Assembly (NCBI GenBank): GCA_965223675.1
Contig: OZ245013.1
Coordinates: 2,170,001 to 2,234,000, forward strand
Direction of reading: 5' to 3'
Length of the DNA: 64,000 bases
DNA from: JAGQKC01 sp965223675
GTDB lineage: Bacteria; Nitrospirota; Nitrospiria; Nitrospirales; UBA8639
Position numbers and translations under genes: made by a program. This document shows positions 28,924-36,455 of the stretch, piece by piece (position 1 is the first letter of the stretch; each line of letters opens with the position of its first letter). The notes under the pieces are model-generated. The model saw only the letters and a program-made list of their open reading frames with translations. It had not been told where the DNA came from and searched no databases.

Positions 28924-28997
28924 GTTCCTTGCGTGTATTAGTTGACACAACGCAAATCCTCACTACATGATTCGAAAGACTATTGAAATGGCTATAA
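28905..28997. mobile_element. MITE family 1, copy A
   Basis: This 93-bp element begins TATAGCGAATCCAAATAAG (from 28906) and ends with an inverse partner GAAATGGCTATA (to 28996). The inside is unrelated to the other copies. It starts inside the last codons of the upstream TonB-like gene, providing its TAA stop, and ends 16 bp before the start of the TPR gene. The left 24 bp match copy B (32963) almost base for base. Confidence 0.65.
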
Positions 28998-29013
28998 CCT
29001 TCAACCCCATGCC

Positions 29014-30087
29014 ATGATATTCTCGGACCTGAAAAGGCATCCAAACGCTGCATGTATCAGACATTACTGGCTGGTTACATGCTTAGCTGTTCTAATGCTC
29101 CCAGCCATAGCATTGGCAGATGAAGCGCACGATCTCTTCAATCAAGCACACGAACTCGTACAAAAAGGGAAACATGAGCAAGCGTCCGAAACCCTTCATT
29201 CTGCTATTGAACTATATCCAACTTTTGCAGAAGCCCATCATTTGCTTGGACTCGTGTACTTCTCTGGCCTCAAGCAACCTGAGAAAGCTCTTGCATCCTT
29301 AAGGGAGGCCGTAGAACAATACCCCAACTTTGCTCGGGCACAACTAGATCTCGGAGCTGTCCTCCAACATGAAAACAAGCTGGCCGAAGCTGAAACCGCC
29401 TACAATAAAGCGATTGAGTCGTATCCCCGCTTTCATGAAGCTCATCTCGCATTAGCTCATCTCTACGATCAAACACAACAACCCCAAAAGGCTCTTCGCG
29501 CATTTACTAACGCCTTGGAGATTAAACCTCATCAACCAGAGGTTTTTTACAAATTGGCCTATTGGCATAGACAAACCGGAAACATGAAACAAGCTCAAGT
29601 CTTTCTCGATCGTTTGCACAACACTGAACAGAACCATCTTGGAGGATGGTTCCTTCGTGGCGAAATCGCCGAGCAAGAGAAAAACAACAAAGCAGCAATT
29701 GAAGCCTATGAAAAAGCCTTGGCCATCGATGGAAACTTACTCGACCCACATTATGCCCTCGGCTTTTTATATCACGAACAAGGAAAGAGCCAACAAGCCG
29801 CCGAACACTTTTCAAAGGTAATCGCACTTGCCCCACAAGACCCTGAAGCCCATCTGAATTTAGGAGTAGTCTTGGCTTCCTTAAAAGAACTTGATAAGGC
29901 GGAACAAGCCTACCAGACTGCGATTGCGTTAGACCCCAACTTGATCGATGCCTATTACAACCTTGGTGTCTTTTATGAATTTCACAGGAAAGATACAGAA
30001 AGCGCGTTAAGGCAATATCATGAATTCTTGAAGCGCGGTGGGTCAGATGAACGGATTGCGAAATTAGTCAAGAAAGTTAAGCAATGA
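29014..30087 (+). CDS. Periplasmic TPR-repeat protein
   Basis: A signal peptide (WLVTCLAVLMLPAIALA, cleaved before DEAHD) is followed by about nine tetratricopeptide repeats covering the rest of the 357 residues, for example AEAHHLLGLVYFSGLKQPEK and YYNLGVFYEFHRKDTESALR. TPR arrays are protein-docking scaffolds. It overlaps the following tonB by 4 bp (ATGA), so the two are co-translated and very likely work together at the envelope. A close paralogue of the same length and repeat order is at 44752-45828. Confidence 0.9.
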   Translation: MIFSDLKRHPNAACIRHYWLVTCLAVLMLPAIALADEAHDLFNQAHELVQKGKHEQASETLHSAIELYPTFAEAHHLLGLVYFSGLKQPEKALASLREAVEQYPNFARAQLDLGAVLQHENKLAEAETAYNKAIESYPRFHEAHLALAHLYDQTQQPQKALRAFTNALEIKPHQPEVFYKLAYWHRQTGNMKQAQVFLDRLHNTEQNHLGGWFLRGEIAEQEKNNKAAIEAYEKALAIDGNLLDPHYALGFLYHEQGKSQQAAEHFSKVIALAPQDPEAHLNLGVVLASLKELDKAEQAYQTAIALDPNLIDAYYNLGVFYEFHRKDTESALRQYHEFLKRGGSDERIAKLVKKVKQ

Positions 30088-30998
30088 CCACTGCAACGTT
30101 TTCAATAAATACAGATTCATCAGATCGAACAGTGGTGTTCTGTGGGATACTATCCATTGGACTCCATATCCTACTGTTAGCCGGGCTGGACATAGCTCAA
30201 CGATCAGAACCGTTGAAAGAAACCGTTCAGCTAGTTAACGTAACACTCCTGCCGACCGAGATTGACCCAGAAACCACAACACCGAACGATCAGACTCTCC
30301 TTCCGGTCACTCCACCCATGCGCAATACTCCCCGTCCCTCAACTTCATACTCAATGTCGGCCCCCACACCACCAATTGTCAGTCATCCACAGCCGATCAT
30401 GACTTCCTCTGCCCTCGAACTTCCTCCAACTCTGCTAACAACGGTAAAACCCTTAACTCCACCTCGCAAGAAACGAATGCTGAAAGATACAGCTGCTTCA
30501 GATGCCTTGTTTGCACAACAGGCAACCAGGATGGTGCAACGTACGATAGTCACTGAAACACTCCCATCAGCAACGTCTCGCATGCCCAATTTGCAGATCC
30601 CCAACTTACCCAGAACAAAATCATTGCCGAACTCAGCCCAGTCGATCCATGCGGCACCAGCCGAAACGCAACCAGCACGCAGAAGACGTTTAGCTGCAAA
30701 ACCTCCGACCAACACTGGGCCAGTAATCAAAAAAATTGGCGTTCGTCACTCCGTAACTCCGGTCTATCCACGAATAGCCATAGAAAAAGGATGGGAAGGC
30801 ACAGTGATTCTGCGCCTCCTGGTCACATCTAACGGCTTACCAAACGCAATCACAGTACGAAAAAGCAGCGGTCATGCTGTCCTCGATAAAGCCGCGATCG
30901 AAGCCATGCAACAATGGCGATTCACTCCAGCTATGGACGGAAACTTTGCAGTCGAAAAATATGTCGATGTCCCGTTGAGGTTTGGCCTCCACCGTTAA
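30084..30998 (+). CDS. tonB: TonB family protein
   Basis: This 304-residue protein has an N-terminal membrane anchor (TVVFCGILSIGLHILLLAGL), a long proline/threonine-rich periplasm-spanning linker (about 60-215), and a C-terminal TonB domain: VTPVYPRIAIEKGWEGTVIL, LLVTSNGLPNAITVRKSSGH, AIEAMQQWRFTPAMDG. It transmits the proton-motive force from ExbBD to outer-membrane receptors. It is translationally coupled to the TPR gene upstream and precedes exbB by 30 bp. No TonB-dependent receptor is encoded in the window. Confidence 0.95.
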   Translation: MTTATFSINTDSSDRTVVFCGILSIGLHILLLAGLDIAQRSEPLKETVQLVNVTLLPTEIDPETTTPNDQTLLPVTPPMRNTPRPSTSYSMSAPTPPIVSHPQPIMTSSALELPPTLLTTVKPLTPPRKKRMLKDTAASDALFAQQATRMVQRTIVTETLPSATSRMPNLQIPNLPRTKSLPNSAQSIHAAPAETQPARRRRLAAKPPTNTGPVIKKIGVRHSVTPVYPRIAIEKGWEGTVILRLLVTSNGLPNAITVRKSSGHAVLDKAAIEAMQQWRFTPAMDGNFAVEKYVDVPLRFGLHR

Positions 30999-31028
30999 CG
31001 CTATTGATTCAGACGAAGGCAACCACTC

Positions 31029-31634
31029 ATGATTCAGACATTAATGGCTGGAGGTTGGATGATGATCCCAATCCTCTTGTGCTCGGTGGTTGCGATCACC
31101 ATCGTTTTGGAACGCATCATCTACTTTCGCCGCCTGGGAAGAACATTGAAAGCTGATCAAATGCTAGAATTGGTGGAACAGGGCAAGTTTACCGATGCCT
31201 TGGCTCTGGCGGAACAGCATCCTCAACCACTTCTTCGAGTCCTCGCTGCGGGAATTCTGAAACGGGAAGAACTACCTGAAAAATCCATGGAAGCCACAGG
31301 GCTCGCAGAGCTAACGCGAATGAAACGCGGCCTCTCAGTGCTTGATACGATTATCACACTTGGCCCTCTCTTAGGCTTATTGGGCACGATAATCGGCATG
31401 ATTGATTCGTTCGGAATCATGGCTGAGTCCGGATTAGGCCAGCCGCATGCAGTCACCGGTGGTGTGGCAGAAGCACTCATTTGTACGGCTGCCGGCATTT
31501 TTGTGGCTGTCACGACATTGATTCCCTACAACTACTTTCATGCCCGAGTAGAAGCCGAAGCCGAGCGCATCGAACAATATGCTACCCAAGCTGAATCTGC
31601 ACTTGCTTTTACTAAAGGACTCCCAAACCGATGA
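31029..31634 (+). CDS. exbB: ExbB/TolQ/MotA-type proton channel protein
   Basis: This inner-membrane subunit of the TonB motor has 201 residues. There are three hydrophobic segments: near the N-terminus (MIPILLCSVVAITIVLERII), then TIITLGPLLGLLGTIIGMID, and EALICTAAGIFVAVTTLIPY. The last two carry the MotA_ExbB signature residues around the proton channel. It overlaps exbD by 4 bp. Alone it could be TolQ, but the adjacent tonB points to ExbB. Confidence 0.95.
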   Translation: MIQTLMAGGWMMIPILLCSVVAITIVLERIIYFRRLGRTLKADQMLELVEQGKFTDALALAEQHPQPLLRVLAAGILKREELPEKSMEATGLAELTRMKRGLSVLDTIITLGPLLGLLGTIIGMIDSFGIMAESGLGQPHAVTGGVAEALICTAAGIFVAVTTLIPYNYFHARVEAEAERIEQYATQAESALAFTKGLPNR

Positions 31635-32044
31635 GATTTCCGGCTTCAGCCAAGAAGAAAGCTCGCATCGAGATCATTCCCATGATCGACACGATGTTCT
31701 TTCTATTAGTATTTTTTATGATTGCGACACTGTCAATGACAATGCAACGCGGAATGCCAGTCAATTTACCAGAAGCAAGATCCACAACTGACAAGGTTAA
31801 ACAATTGGTATCCTTAACCATCACAGAACATGGGGACTTGTTTTTCAACAAAAAAGCTATTACGCTTGACGAACTTGGGGCTCTGCTCCAAAAGATACAA
31901 CAAGAAGATTCCGAGCCCTCAATCGTCATTAATGCCGATGAAAAAGTTGATCATGGCATTGTGGTTAAAGTCATGGACTCTGTTAGATTGAGTGGCATTC
32001 ACCATATGGCCATCGCCACTAAACCTAAAATTCCACGAAGGTAA
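31631..32044 (+). CDS. exbD: ExbD-type biopolymer transport protein
   Basis: This 137-residue inner-membrane partner of ExbB has a single helix that contains the essential aspartate: IIPMIDTMFFLLVFFMIATL. The periplasmic domain contains the usual PSIVINADEKVDHGIVVKVM region. It overlaps the exbB stop by 4 bp, which makes the pair stoichiometric by translational coupling. Sixteen bases separate it from a small downstream gene. Confidence 0.95.
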   Translation: MRFPASAKKKARIEIIPMIDTMFFLLVFFMIATLSMTMQRGMPVNLPEARSTTDKVKQLVSLTITEHGDLFFNKKAITLDELGALLQKIQQEDSEPSIVINADEKVDHGIVVKVMDSVRLSGIHHMAIATKPKIPRR

Positions 32045-32060
32045 AGAGTTTTTGCCTGCG

Positions 32061-32405
32061 ATGAAACATTCTTCACACAATCGCTTGTTACGCTCTGGAG
32101 GAATATTTCTTTCATCACTATACGTCTTCTTATTGGGTGCAGCCTCATTTTGCATGTTCGCCCATGCGGGCCCCACGCATGGAGGAGGGCACCAGACTCA
32201 ACATGACACCAGTCATCAGACACTTTGCATATGGGCATGCCAAGTTGGCTCCTACTCGTCCACTGGACAAATTTCTGAAACGCGTGAGACCAAACCAAAT
32301 CTCTTTGTCATCGCTCAGCTTTCATATTCTGCTCCGATACCATTTCAACATCATGTCTTTTCCATTCGGTCCCGCGGTCCACCTTCGTCGATCTTTTCCT
32401 TGTAA
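32061..32405 (+). CDS. Small exported His/Cys-containing protein of the TonB operon
   Basis: This 114-residue protein has a signal peptide (GGIFLSSLYVFLLGAASFCM, cleaved after FAHA). Then come a histidine-rich stretch (GPTHGGGHQTQHDTSHQ) and LCIWACQVGS. I do not recognise the family, though DUF2946-like small proteins share the His-rich-then-Cys layout. It lies 16 bp after exbD, so it is probably the last gene of the operon. The His and Cys groups suggest metal binding, which would fit a TonB system for metal uptake. That is inference. Confidence 0.6.
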   Translation: MKHSSHNRLLRSGGIFLSSLYVFLLGAASFCMFAHAGPTHGGGHQTQHDTSHQTLCIWACQVGSYSSTGQISETRETKPNLFVIAQLSYSAPIPFQHHVFSIRSRGPPSSIFSL

Positions 32406-32611
32406 TTACACATCACATTGACTCGTACTGTTGGAGTAGTCTTTTCAGAGAGAACACTGGGGCTCTAGGGATAGTCATAGCATCTCTCGTGAACGGCCTT
32501 CCAGCTATGAACAGCCTGAACATGTGCTGCTCATCAAATTGTGCAATCAATGTGAGGTACTTGTTATTCCCGAAATGCTTAAATGATTGTTACTTGAGGA
32601 GATTCAAGAAA

Positions 32612-32818
32612 ATGGACAAACAACTTTTGCGAGTTGGCGAAGCAGCCCAAGTCCTTAACGTCAGTCGTTGGACGATCTATCGATGGGTCGAAGAAGGTCG
32701 GCTCGAAGCCACAAAAATTGGCAAAGGTAGCCTCCGAATTTTCAGAGAGTCCGTGAATACGCTGGTTCAAGACAATCGAAAAGAACAGTGGGAACCCACA
32801 CTCGCAGCGTCACGGTAG
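32612..32818 (+). CDS. Excisionase-type helix-turn-helix DNA-binding protein
   Basis: This 68-residue protein consists mostly of a winged MerR/Xis-like HTH: LLRVGEAAQVLNVSRWTIYR and WVEEGRLEATKIGKGSLRIF. Such proteins are encoded by mobile elements as excisionases, or act as small regulators. GAGGAG precedes the ATG at a good distance; an upstream GTG in the same frame lacks one. No integrase is adjacent. It marks the beginning of an accessory patch with a toxin-antitoxin pair and transposon relics. Confidence 0.85.
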   Translation: MDKQLLRVGEAAQVLNVSRWTIYRWVEEGRLEATKIGKGSLRIFRESVNTLVQDNRKEQWEPTLAASR

Positions 32819-32962
32819 ATTGCTCTAGAAACAGATGACCTCTTAAATAGATTTCTCTCTTCCAAGTTGGGCCTAGTCAACATATCAGGTGCGTTATCGG
32901 CCTTGTGATCTGGGGACTAGGAAACAACGGACCTAGCGAGTTGGTATGACATCAGAGGTCGA

Positions 32963-33059
32963 CTATAGCGAATCCAAATAAGTTCCCGTTCTACCTTCAT
33001 AGACTTTCTGTGCGGTATCAATGCTCCAAGCGTACGGAAGTGAATTGAATCGGCTATAG
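32963..33059. mobile_element. MITE family 1, copy B
   Basis: This 97-bp element has terminal inverted repeats: CTATAGCGAATCCAAATAAG at the left, and GAATTGAATCGGCTATAG at the right. The two 24-bp ends agree at 18 positions when one is inverted. About 50 bp inside the right end (CGTACGGAAG and CTCCAAGC, read inverted) matches the left part of copy E at 61355. It has no coding capacity and sits between the HTH gene and vapB. Confidence 0.75.
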
Positions 33060-33171
33060 CCACGTGGGGGGAGTATCGCGTGGGTGCTGATAGTGTGACC
33101 TGACGGGTAAAGACATCTGCTCTGCTGTTCATGACATCCAAGGTGGGCACTTCCTCCTGACCTTGGACATA

Positions 33172-33219
33172 CCAGGGTGAAGGCATTTGGACTTGCAACC
33201 TCCTTAGCCTTCACCCTGG
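33172..33219. repeat. Hairpin repeat H, copy 1
   Basis: CCAGGGTGAAGGC at 33172-33184 pairs perfectly with GCCTTCACCCTGG at 33207-33219. The 22-base loop contains GGACTTGCAACCTCCT. The same loop text and right arm recur at 35588-35624 and 36538-36577. There is no T-run, so it is not an ordinary terminator. Confidence 0.7.
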
Positions 33220-33296
33220 CCTCTTAATTGCTTCCTGACAAGCTTTTAGAAGGAAGTTTTCTGTTGTACCAAGGCAATAACGAATCAATGCAACAA

Positions 33297-33325
33297 TTGA
33301 CAGACAATGGCTTACGGTCTATTAA
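33297..33325 (+). promoter_or_regulatory. Putative vapBC promoter
   Basis: A perfect -35 box TTGACA (33297-33302) is followed after 17 bp by TATTAA (33320-33325), four of six bases matching the -10 consensus. The palindromic operator begins 2 bp downstream of the -10 box, the right place for autorepression. Confidence 0.6.
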
Positions 33326-33326
33326 T

Positions 33327-33347
33327 TATGTGTAAACCTTACACATA
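33327..33347. promoter_or_regulatory. Palindromic operator of vapBC
   Basis: This is a perfect 9-bp inverted repeat, TATGTGTAA and TTACACATA, separated by ACC. It lies between the promoter and the vapB start. VapB antitoxins, alone or with VapC, bind such palindromes to repress their own operon. Confidence 0.7.
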
Positions 33348-33356
33348 GTGAAGAGC

Positions 33357-33569
33357 ATGCCAACAAACTTAGCCATTGAAGACACGCTTCTGAGAAAGGC
33401 TCTCAAGGCCGGTGGGCTTCGTACCAAAAAAGAGACTGTCACGAAGGCACTAAAGGAGTTCATTCAACGACGCCAACAGCGAAAAATCCTTCGGGCGATA
33501 GGCACCATAGAATTTCGCGAAGGATGGAACTATAAAGCTGATCGGCAAGATCGTGAATCTCGTCGTTGA
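33357..33569 (+). CDS. vapB: VapB-type antitoxin
   Basis: This 70-residue antitoxin should block the VapC ribonuclease and repress the operon. The N-terminal ribbon-helix-helix-like part (NLAIEDTLLRKALKAGGLRT) matches the VapB/DUF2191 pattern. The C-terminal half is charged and ends in the tryptophan-containing toxin-binding tail. The start is ATG 33357; a GTG at 33348 is possible. It overlaps vapC by 17 bp. Confidence 0.88.
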   Translation: MPTNLAIEDTLLRKALKAGGLRTKKETVTKALKEFIQRRQQRKILRAIGTIEFREGWNYKADRQDRESRR

Positions 33570-33966
33570 TACGTCAGTGTGGTCGCTCGTCCTTCGGCGT
33601 CCTCAGGTCGAAAAAGATAACCCTGATGTTCAGGCTTTTCAATTTCATATCAATCAAGAAGATGGCATCTTTTTGATCGGGAACATTATTCAAGAACTTT
33701 TAGACGGAGTAAAAAATCGACGCACATTCGATAATCTTGTAAATATTTTTGACCCATTTCCTCTCCTTGAATTAAACCGATACACGTACATTTCAGCCGC
33801 TAAACTGCGGAATACTTGCCGATCTAAGGGTGTTCAGGCTGACCCTGTCGACTTTTTAATTGCTGCAGCCTGCATGGAACATGGCTTTCCGCTTCTAACT
33901 GCCGACCGGAATTTCTCCTACATCGCCAACCATTCGGATTTAATTGTCGTTCCCGCACATCAATAA
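33553..33966 (+). CDS. vapC: VapC-type PIN-domain ribonuclease toxin
   Basis: This 137-residue PIN-domain nuclease should cut RNA when free of VapB. The acidic active-site residues are visible: VVDTSVWS near the start, IIQELLDG, DPVDFLIAAAC and TADRNF. It starts with GTG inside the end of vapB, so toxin translation depends on antitoxin translation. The domain is complete, so the toxin should be functional. Confidence 0.93.
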   Translation: MNLVVDTSVWSLVLRRPQVEKDNPDVQAFQFHINQEDGIFLIGNIIQELLDGVKNRRTFDNLVNIFDPFPLLELNRYTYISAAKLRNTCRSKGVQADPVDFLIAAACMEHGFPLLTADRNFSYIANHSDLIVVPAHQ

Positions 33967-34067
33967 CCGCCTAGCCTTCTCTTGTCATATGATCTACCAG
34001 GAAATTCTTGCAAACCACAAACCCATGTTATACCCACAAAAAGGGAACTGTCCTATTTCGTTCGATC

Positions 34068-34820
34068 TTATACAACCAATTCACTCATAACTGGGGAAAT
34101 AAGAACACTATCCTGATAATCTTCCACTTCTAATCTGAGATCGCTATTAAATCCGATAAAATTTTCATCTAAGTTTCCAACTGAATGACTGCTCACCAGA
34201 ATCCACCAAGCGCAACCGCCATAAAAGAATGGATAACATGGGTGACCTTTGGCCTTCTTTGGGACAAACGAGGTAACAAATCCTTTCATAGTTTCTCCAG
34301 TTTTGGGAAAAGTAATTATTTTGCCCCGAATGGGATATTGCTTTGATGATACACGAGTGTTTGCCCAGAGAATGTCCTTAATTTGTGACTCGTGCTTGGC
34401 CCCTAAACGTACATGTGAAAAATCGTCATGCTTACAGACACTGGCTCTCCATAGTATTGATAAATGAAAGAGCTTTAATATGTTGAAGTCGATGTTTTTA
34501 AGAACCAAAACATTATTGGATGGTTTGTCTGGAATAATTTGATCCCATATTCTTTCAATAGGTTTTTCGTAGCTTCTGTTCAGGAATTGTTCACAATCCT
34601 CACAGAGCAAATAGTCTTTGAATCCCTGCTGGACAATCCTTCCACCGCCTAGGCCTTTAAGGCGCTTTTTAAGACGATGCTTCTCATCATAGCCTCGCTT
34701 GTATAGGAACTCAGGGATAATATGAGACCTACAAAGTTTCTTGCGATTATTATGCGTCGGACAAAGTGGACAAGTTATAGTTAACTTAAGTTTGCACTTA
34801 TGCTCCTGATTACCAGCCAT
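34068..34820 (-). CDS. HNH/treble-clef-like protein of unknown function
   Basis: This 250-residue soluble protein is unassigned. Near the N-terminus are CPLCPTHNNRKKLCRSHIIPEF and, about 45 residues later, LLCEDCEQFLNRSYE. The paired CxxC knuckles with an intervening SHIIPE suggest a zinc-bound treble clef of the His-Me (HNH) nuclease type, although a second catalytic His is not obvious. The remaining 170 residues are a mixed domain. The gene is AT-richer than its surroundings and lies next to VapBC and transposon relics, so recent acquisition is likely. A defence or mobile-element role is possible but unproven. Confidence 0.6.
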   Translation of the reverse strand: MAGNQEHKCKLKLTITCPLCPTHNNRKKLCRSHIIPEFLYKRGYDEKHRLKKRLKGLGGGRIVQQGFKDYLLCEDCEQFLNRSYEKPIERIWDQIIPDKPSNNVLVLKNIDFNILKLFHLSILWRASVCKHDDFSHVRLGAKHESQIKDILWANTRVSSKQYPIRGKIITFPKTGETMKGFVTSFVPKKAKGHPCYPFFYGGCAWWILVSSHSVGNLDENFIGFNSDLRLEVEDYQDSVLISPVMSELVV

Positions 34821-34961
34821 AAACCTTTCCAGAAATCTGAACCCAAATCAACCATTACTCAATCGATAAGAGTACAGGATAAATCGTAACATTATGATGC
34901 CTGATCCACATACGAATTTCATAAGAGATATTTTCTGCGTTTAGGGCACTCAAGAACTGAA

Positions 34962-35330
34962 ATGACGCGCTTGTTACTTCCCTTTTTAGTGTTTTTCATC
35001 AGTCTGACCATAGGGTCCTGCGGAACTGGAGAGCACCTTGTTACGCATGGCCAAATTCAACAAGTGAAAATAGGTGCGTCGACCAAAGAGAATGTGCGAA
35101 TGATTTTGGGAAATCCAAAAACAATAATCTTGCATGATCCTATGGACGCCCAATCGGAAACTTGGATCTATACCTATGCCAAATATGCCAGTGACCCGTA
35201 TACCGGAGTGCCTCCTCTTGGCATGACCTCGGTCCCAATCAGCAGAAATCATCGAAAAACTCCCGAGATTCATATCATCTTTGATCAGAATGGAGTCGTC
35301 ACATCAATTCTGGGAATAATCCCACCATAG
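34962..35330 (+). CDS. BamE/SmpA-OmlA-like lipoprotein
   Basis: This 122-residue predicted lipoprotein has the signal peptide LLLPFLVFFISLTIGS followed by the lipobox cysteine (TIGS-C). The mature part has the SmpA/OmlA fold pattern: VKIGASTKENVRMILGNPKT, then WIYTYAKY and IHIIFDQNGVVTSI. BamE-like domains occur in the outer-membrane assembly machine and in many stand-alone lipoproteins. With no bam genes nearby, the specific role is open. Confidence 0.82.
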   Translation: MTRLLLPFLVFFISLTIGSCGTGEHLVTHGQIQQVKIGASTKENVRMILGNPKTIILHDPMDAQSETWIYTYAKYASDPYTGVPPLGMTSVPISRNHRKTPEIHIIFDQNGVVTSILGIIPP

Positions 35331-35524
35331 TCGTTGTGGCTAAGGTCATTCCCAAAATCTGCTCCTATAACTGTAGCAACGATCAGCACTAACCAGTAGA
35401 CCAGATTAATCAAATAGCCTACTCTTCATGGTTGTAGTACTCATCGACAACATCCCGTTTCTGTCAGAGAGCATCTCATTGCTCCAAGGACGGACCGGCT
35501 TCACTATCCCTTAGACATTCCCGA

Positions 35525-35606
35525 GTGGTTCCACAAGACCCGCAATGTCTTGAATGCGTTGCCCAAGAGTGTGCAGCCCAAGGCGAAAAGGCATTTGGAC
35601 TTGCAA
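35525..35606 (+). pseudogene. Relic of an IS256/mutator-type transposase
   Basis: The translation WFHKTRNVLNALPKSVQPKA (from about 35527) matches the conserved HKTxNVLxxLPKSVQxKAK block of IS256-family transposases. The frame breaks on both sides: nothing recognisable lies upstream, and downstream the sequence runs into hairpin repeat H in another frame. This is only about 25 codons of a gene that normally has 400. Confidence 0.6.
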
Positions 35607-35624
35607 CCTCCTTGGCCTTCGCCC
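35588..35624. repeat. Hairpin repeat H, copy 2
   Basis: AAGGCATTTGGACTTGCAAC is followed by CTCCTTGGCCTTCGCCCTGG. The loop is identical to copy 1 over about 20 bases. The left arm is damaged, so the stem is imperfect. It directly follows the IS256-type relic. Confidence 0.6.
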
Positions 35625-35897
35625 TGGCCAAATATATTGCTACCCCCCTCACTTATCTTGCCTCTCCAAAGAATATCCGTCTCTTATCTGCATAGTTAAG
35701 AGAAATTCCAAGCTTGATTTGAGCCAAAAGGAGAGAAAAGTTCTATCTCTCTATTTTCTCTCTATTTTTTTGAATAAGAAATCCAAAATCCCCTTTACCC
35801 TCGTAATATTAAATGACGCATTCACACCAACCACTGATAAACGTAAAGTTTTGCACAGGAGACATATTCATTTAAACCAACAAAGAGGGAGAAAATC

Positions 35898-36455
35898 ATG
35901 CGAAATCTTATTGTGACGGGTCTGTTGAGTCTAATGTTGCCAATCCTTGGTTGCGGGTCGATGGCAATGACTCCATCTACAAAATCCAATGAAATGCCAA
36001 AAGATGGGCAATTGATGTTTCCAAAAGACTACAAAACCTTTCCAACATTTTTAAAGGGAATACAAAAACCTGACGCGGTTCGAGATCTCTATATCAATAG
36101 GACTGGTGCTGATGCTCAACAAGGGAAGCCCTTTGCCAATGGATCGATCTTAGTCATGGAAATCTTTAAGGCTCAAAAAGGCATGAATGATGAATTTGCG
36201 AAGGATACGCAAGGCAATCTAGTAAGAGGTGAACTTGCCAAGGTCTTCGTGATGCAGAAAGGCCAAGGCTGGGGTATGCATGCGCCTGAAGGCATGAAAA
36301 ATGGCGATTGGGTGTACTCAGCGTTCAAGCCTAACGGTGAACGGTTAGACGTGGATTATACGAAATGCCGAGGCTGCCATCTGCCTTTGGGTGAAGCCAA
36401 AGACTATGTGCATCGTTACGATGAGTACTTCGAAAAACGAGGAAATGCCTATTGA
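35898..36455 (+). CDS. Cytochrome P460-family lipoprotein
   Basis: This 185-residue exported protein has a signal peptide with lipobox (LPILG-C, Cys19), so it is probably anchored in the outer membrane. The heme-c motif CRGCH is at residues 157-161 near the C-terminus, as in P460 enzymes. FANGSILVMEIFKAQKG and GQGWGMHAPEGMKNGDWVYS also fit the family. Characterised P460s of ammonia oxidisers convert hydroxylamine to nitrous oxide using a heme cross-linked to lysine. The related cytochrome c'-beta lacks the cross-link and binds NO. I cannot tell from sequence alone whether the lysine is present. Confidence 0.85.
   Translation: MRNLIVTGLLSLMLPILGCGSMAMTPSTKSNEMPKDGQLMFPKDYKTFPTFLKGIQKPDAVRDLYINRTGADAQQGKPFANGSILVMEIFKAQKGMNDEFAKDTQGNLVRGELAKVFVMQKGQGWGMHAPEGMKNGDWVYSAFKPNGERLDVDYTKCRGCHLPLGEAKDYVHRYDEYFEKRGNAY

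Larger units (their letters stand above)
35331..35897. other. Accessory spacer with relics
   Basis: Apart from the transposase relic and hairpin repeat copy 2, the spacer has no gene. The last 200 bp are strongly AT-rich and lead into the cytochrome P460 gene, whose AGAGGGAG ribosome-binding site is at about 35884-35891. Confidence 0.45.

Noticed and set aside
33185..33206. Hairpin repeat H as an integron attC site
   Set aside because: The arms lack the conserved RYYYAAC/GTTRRRY core sites, and no integrase is present.
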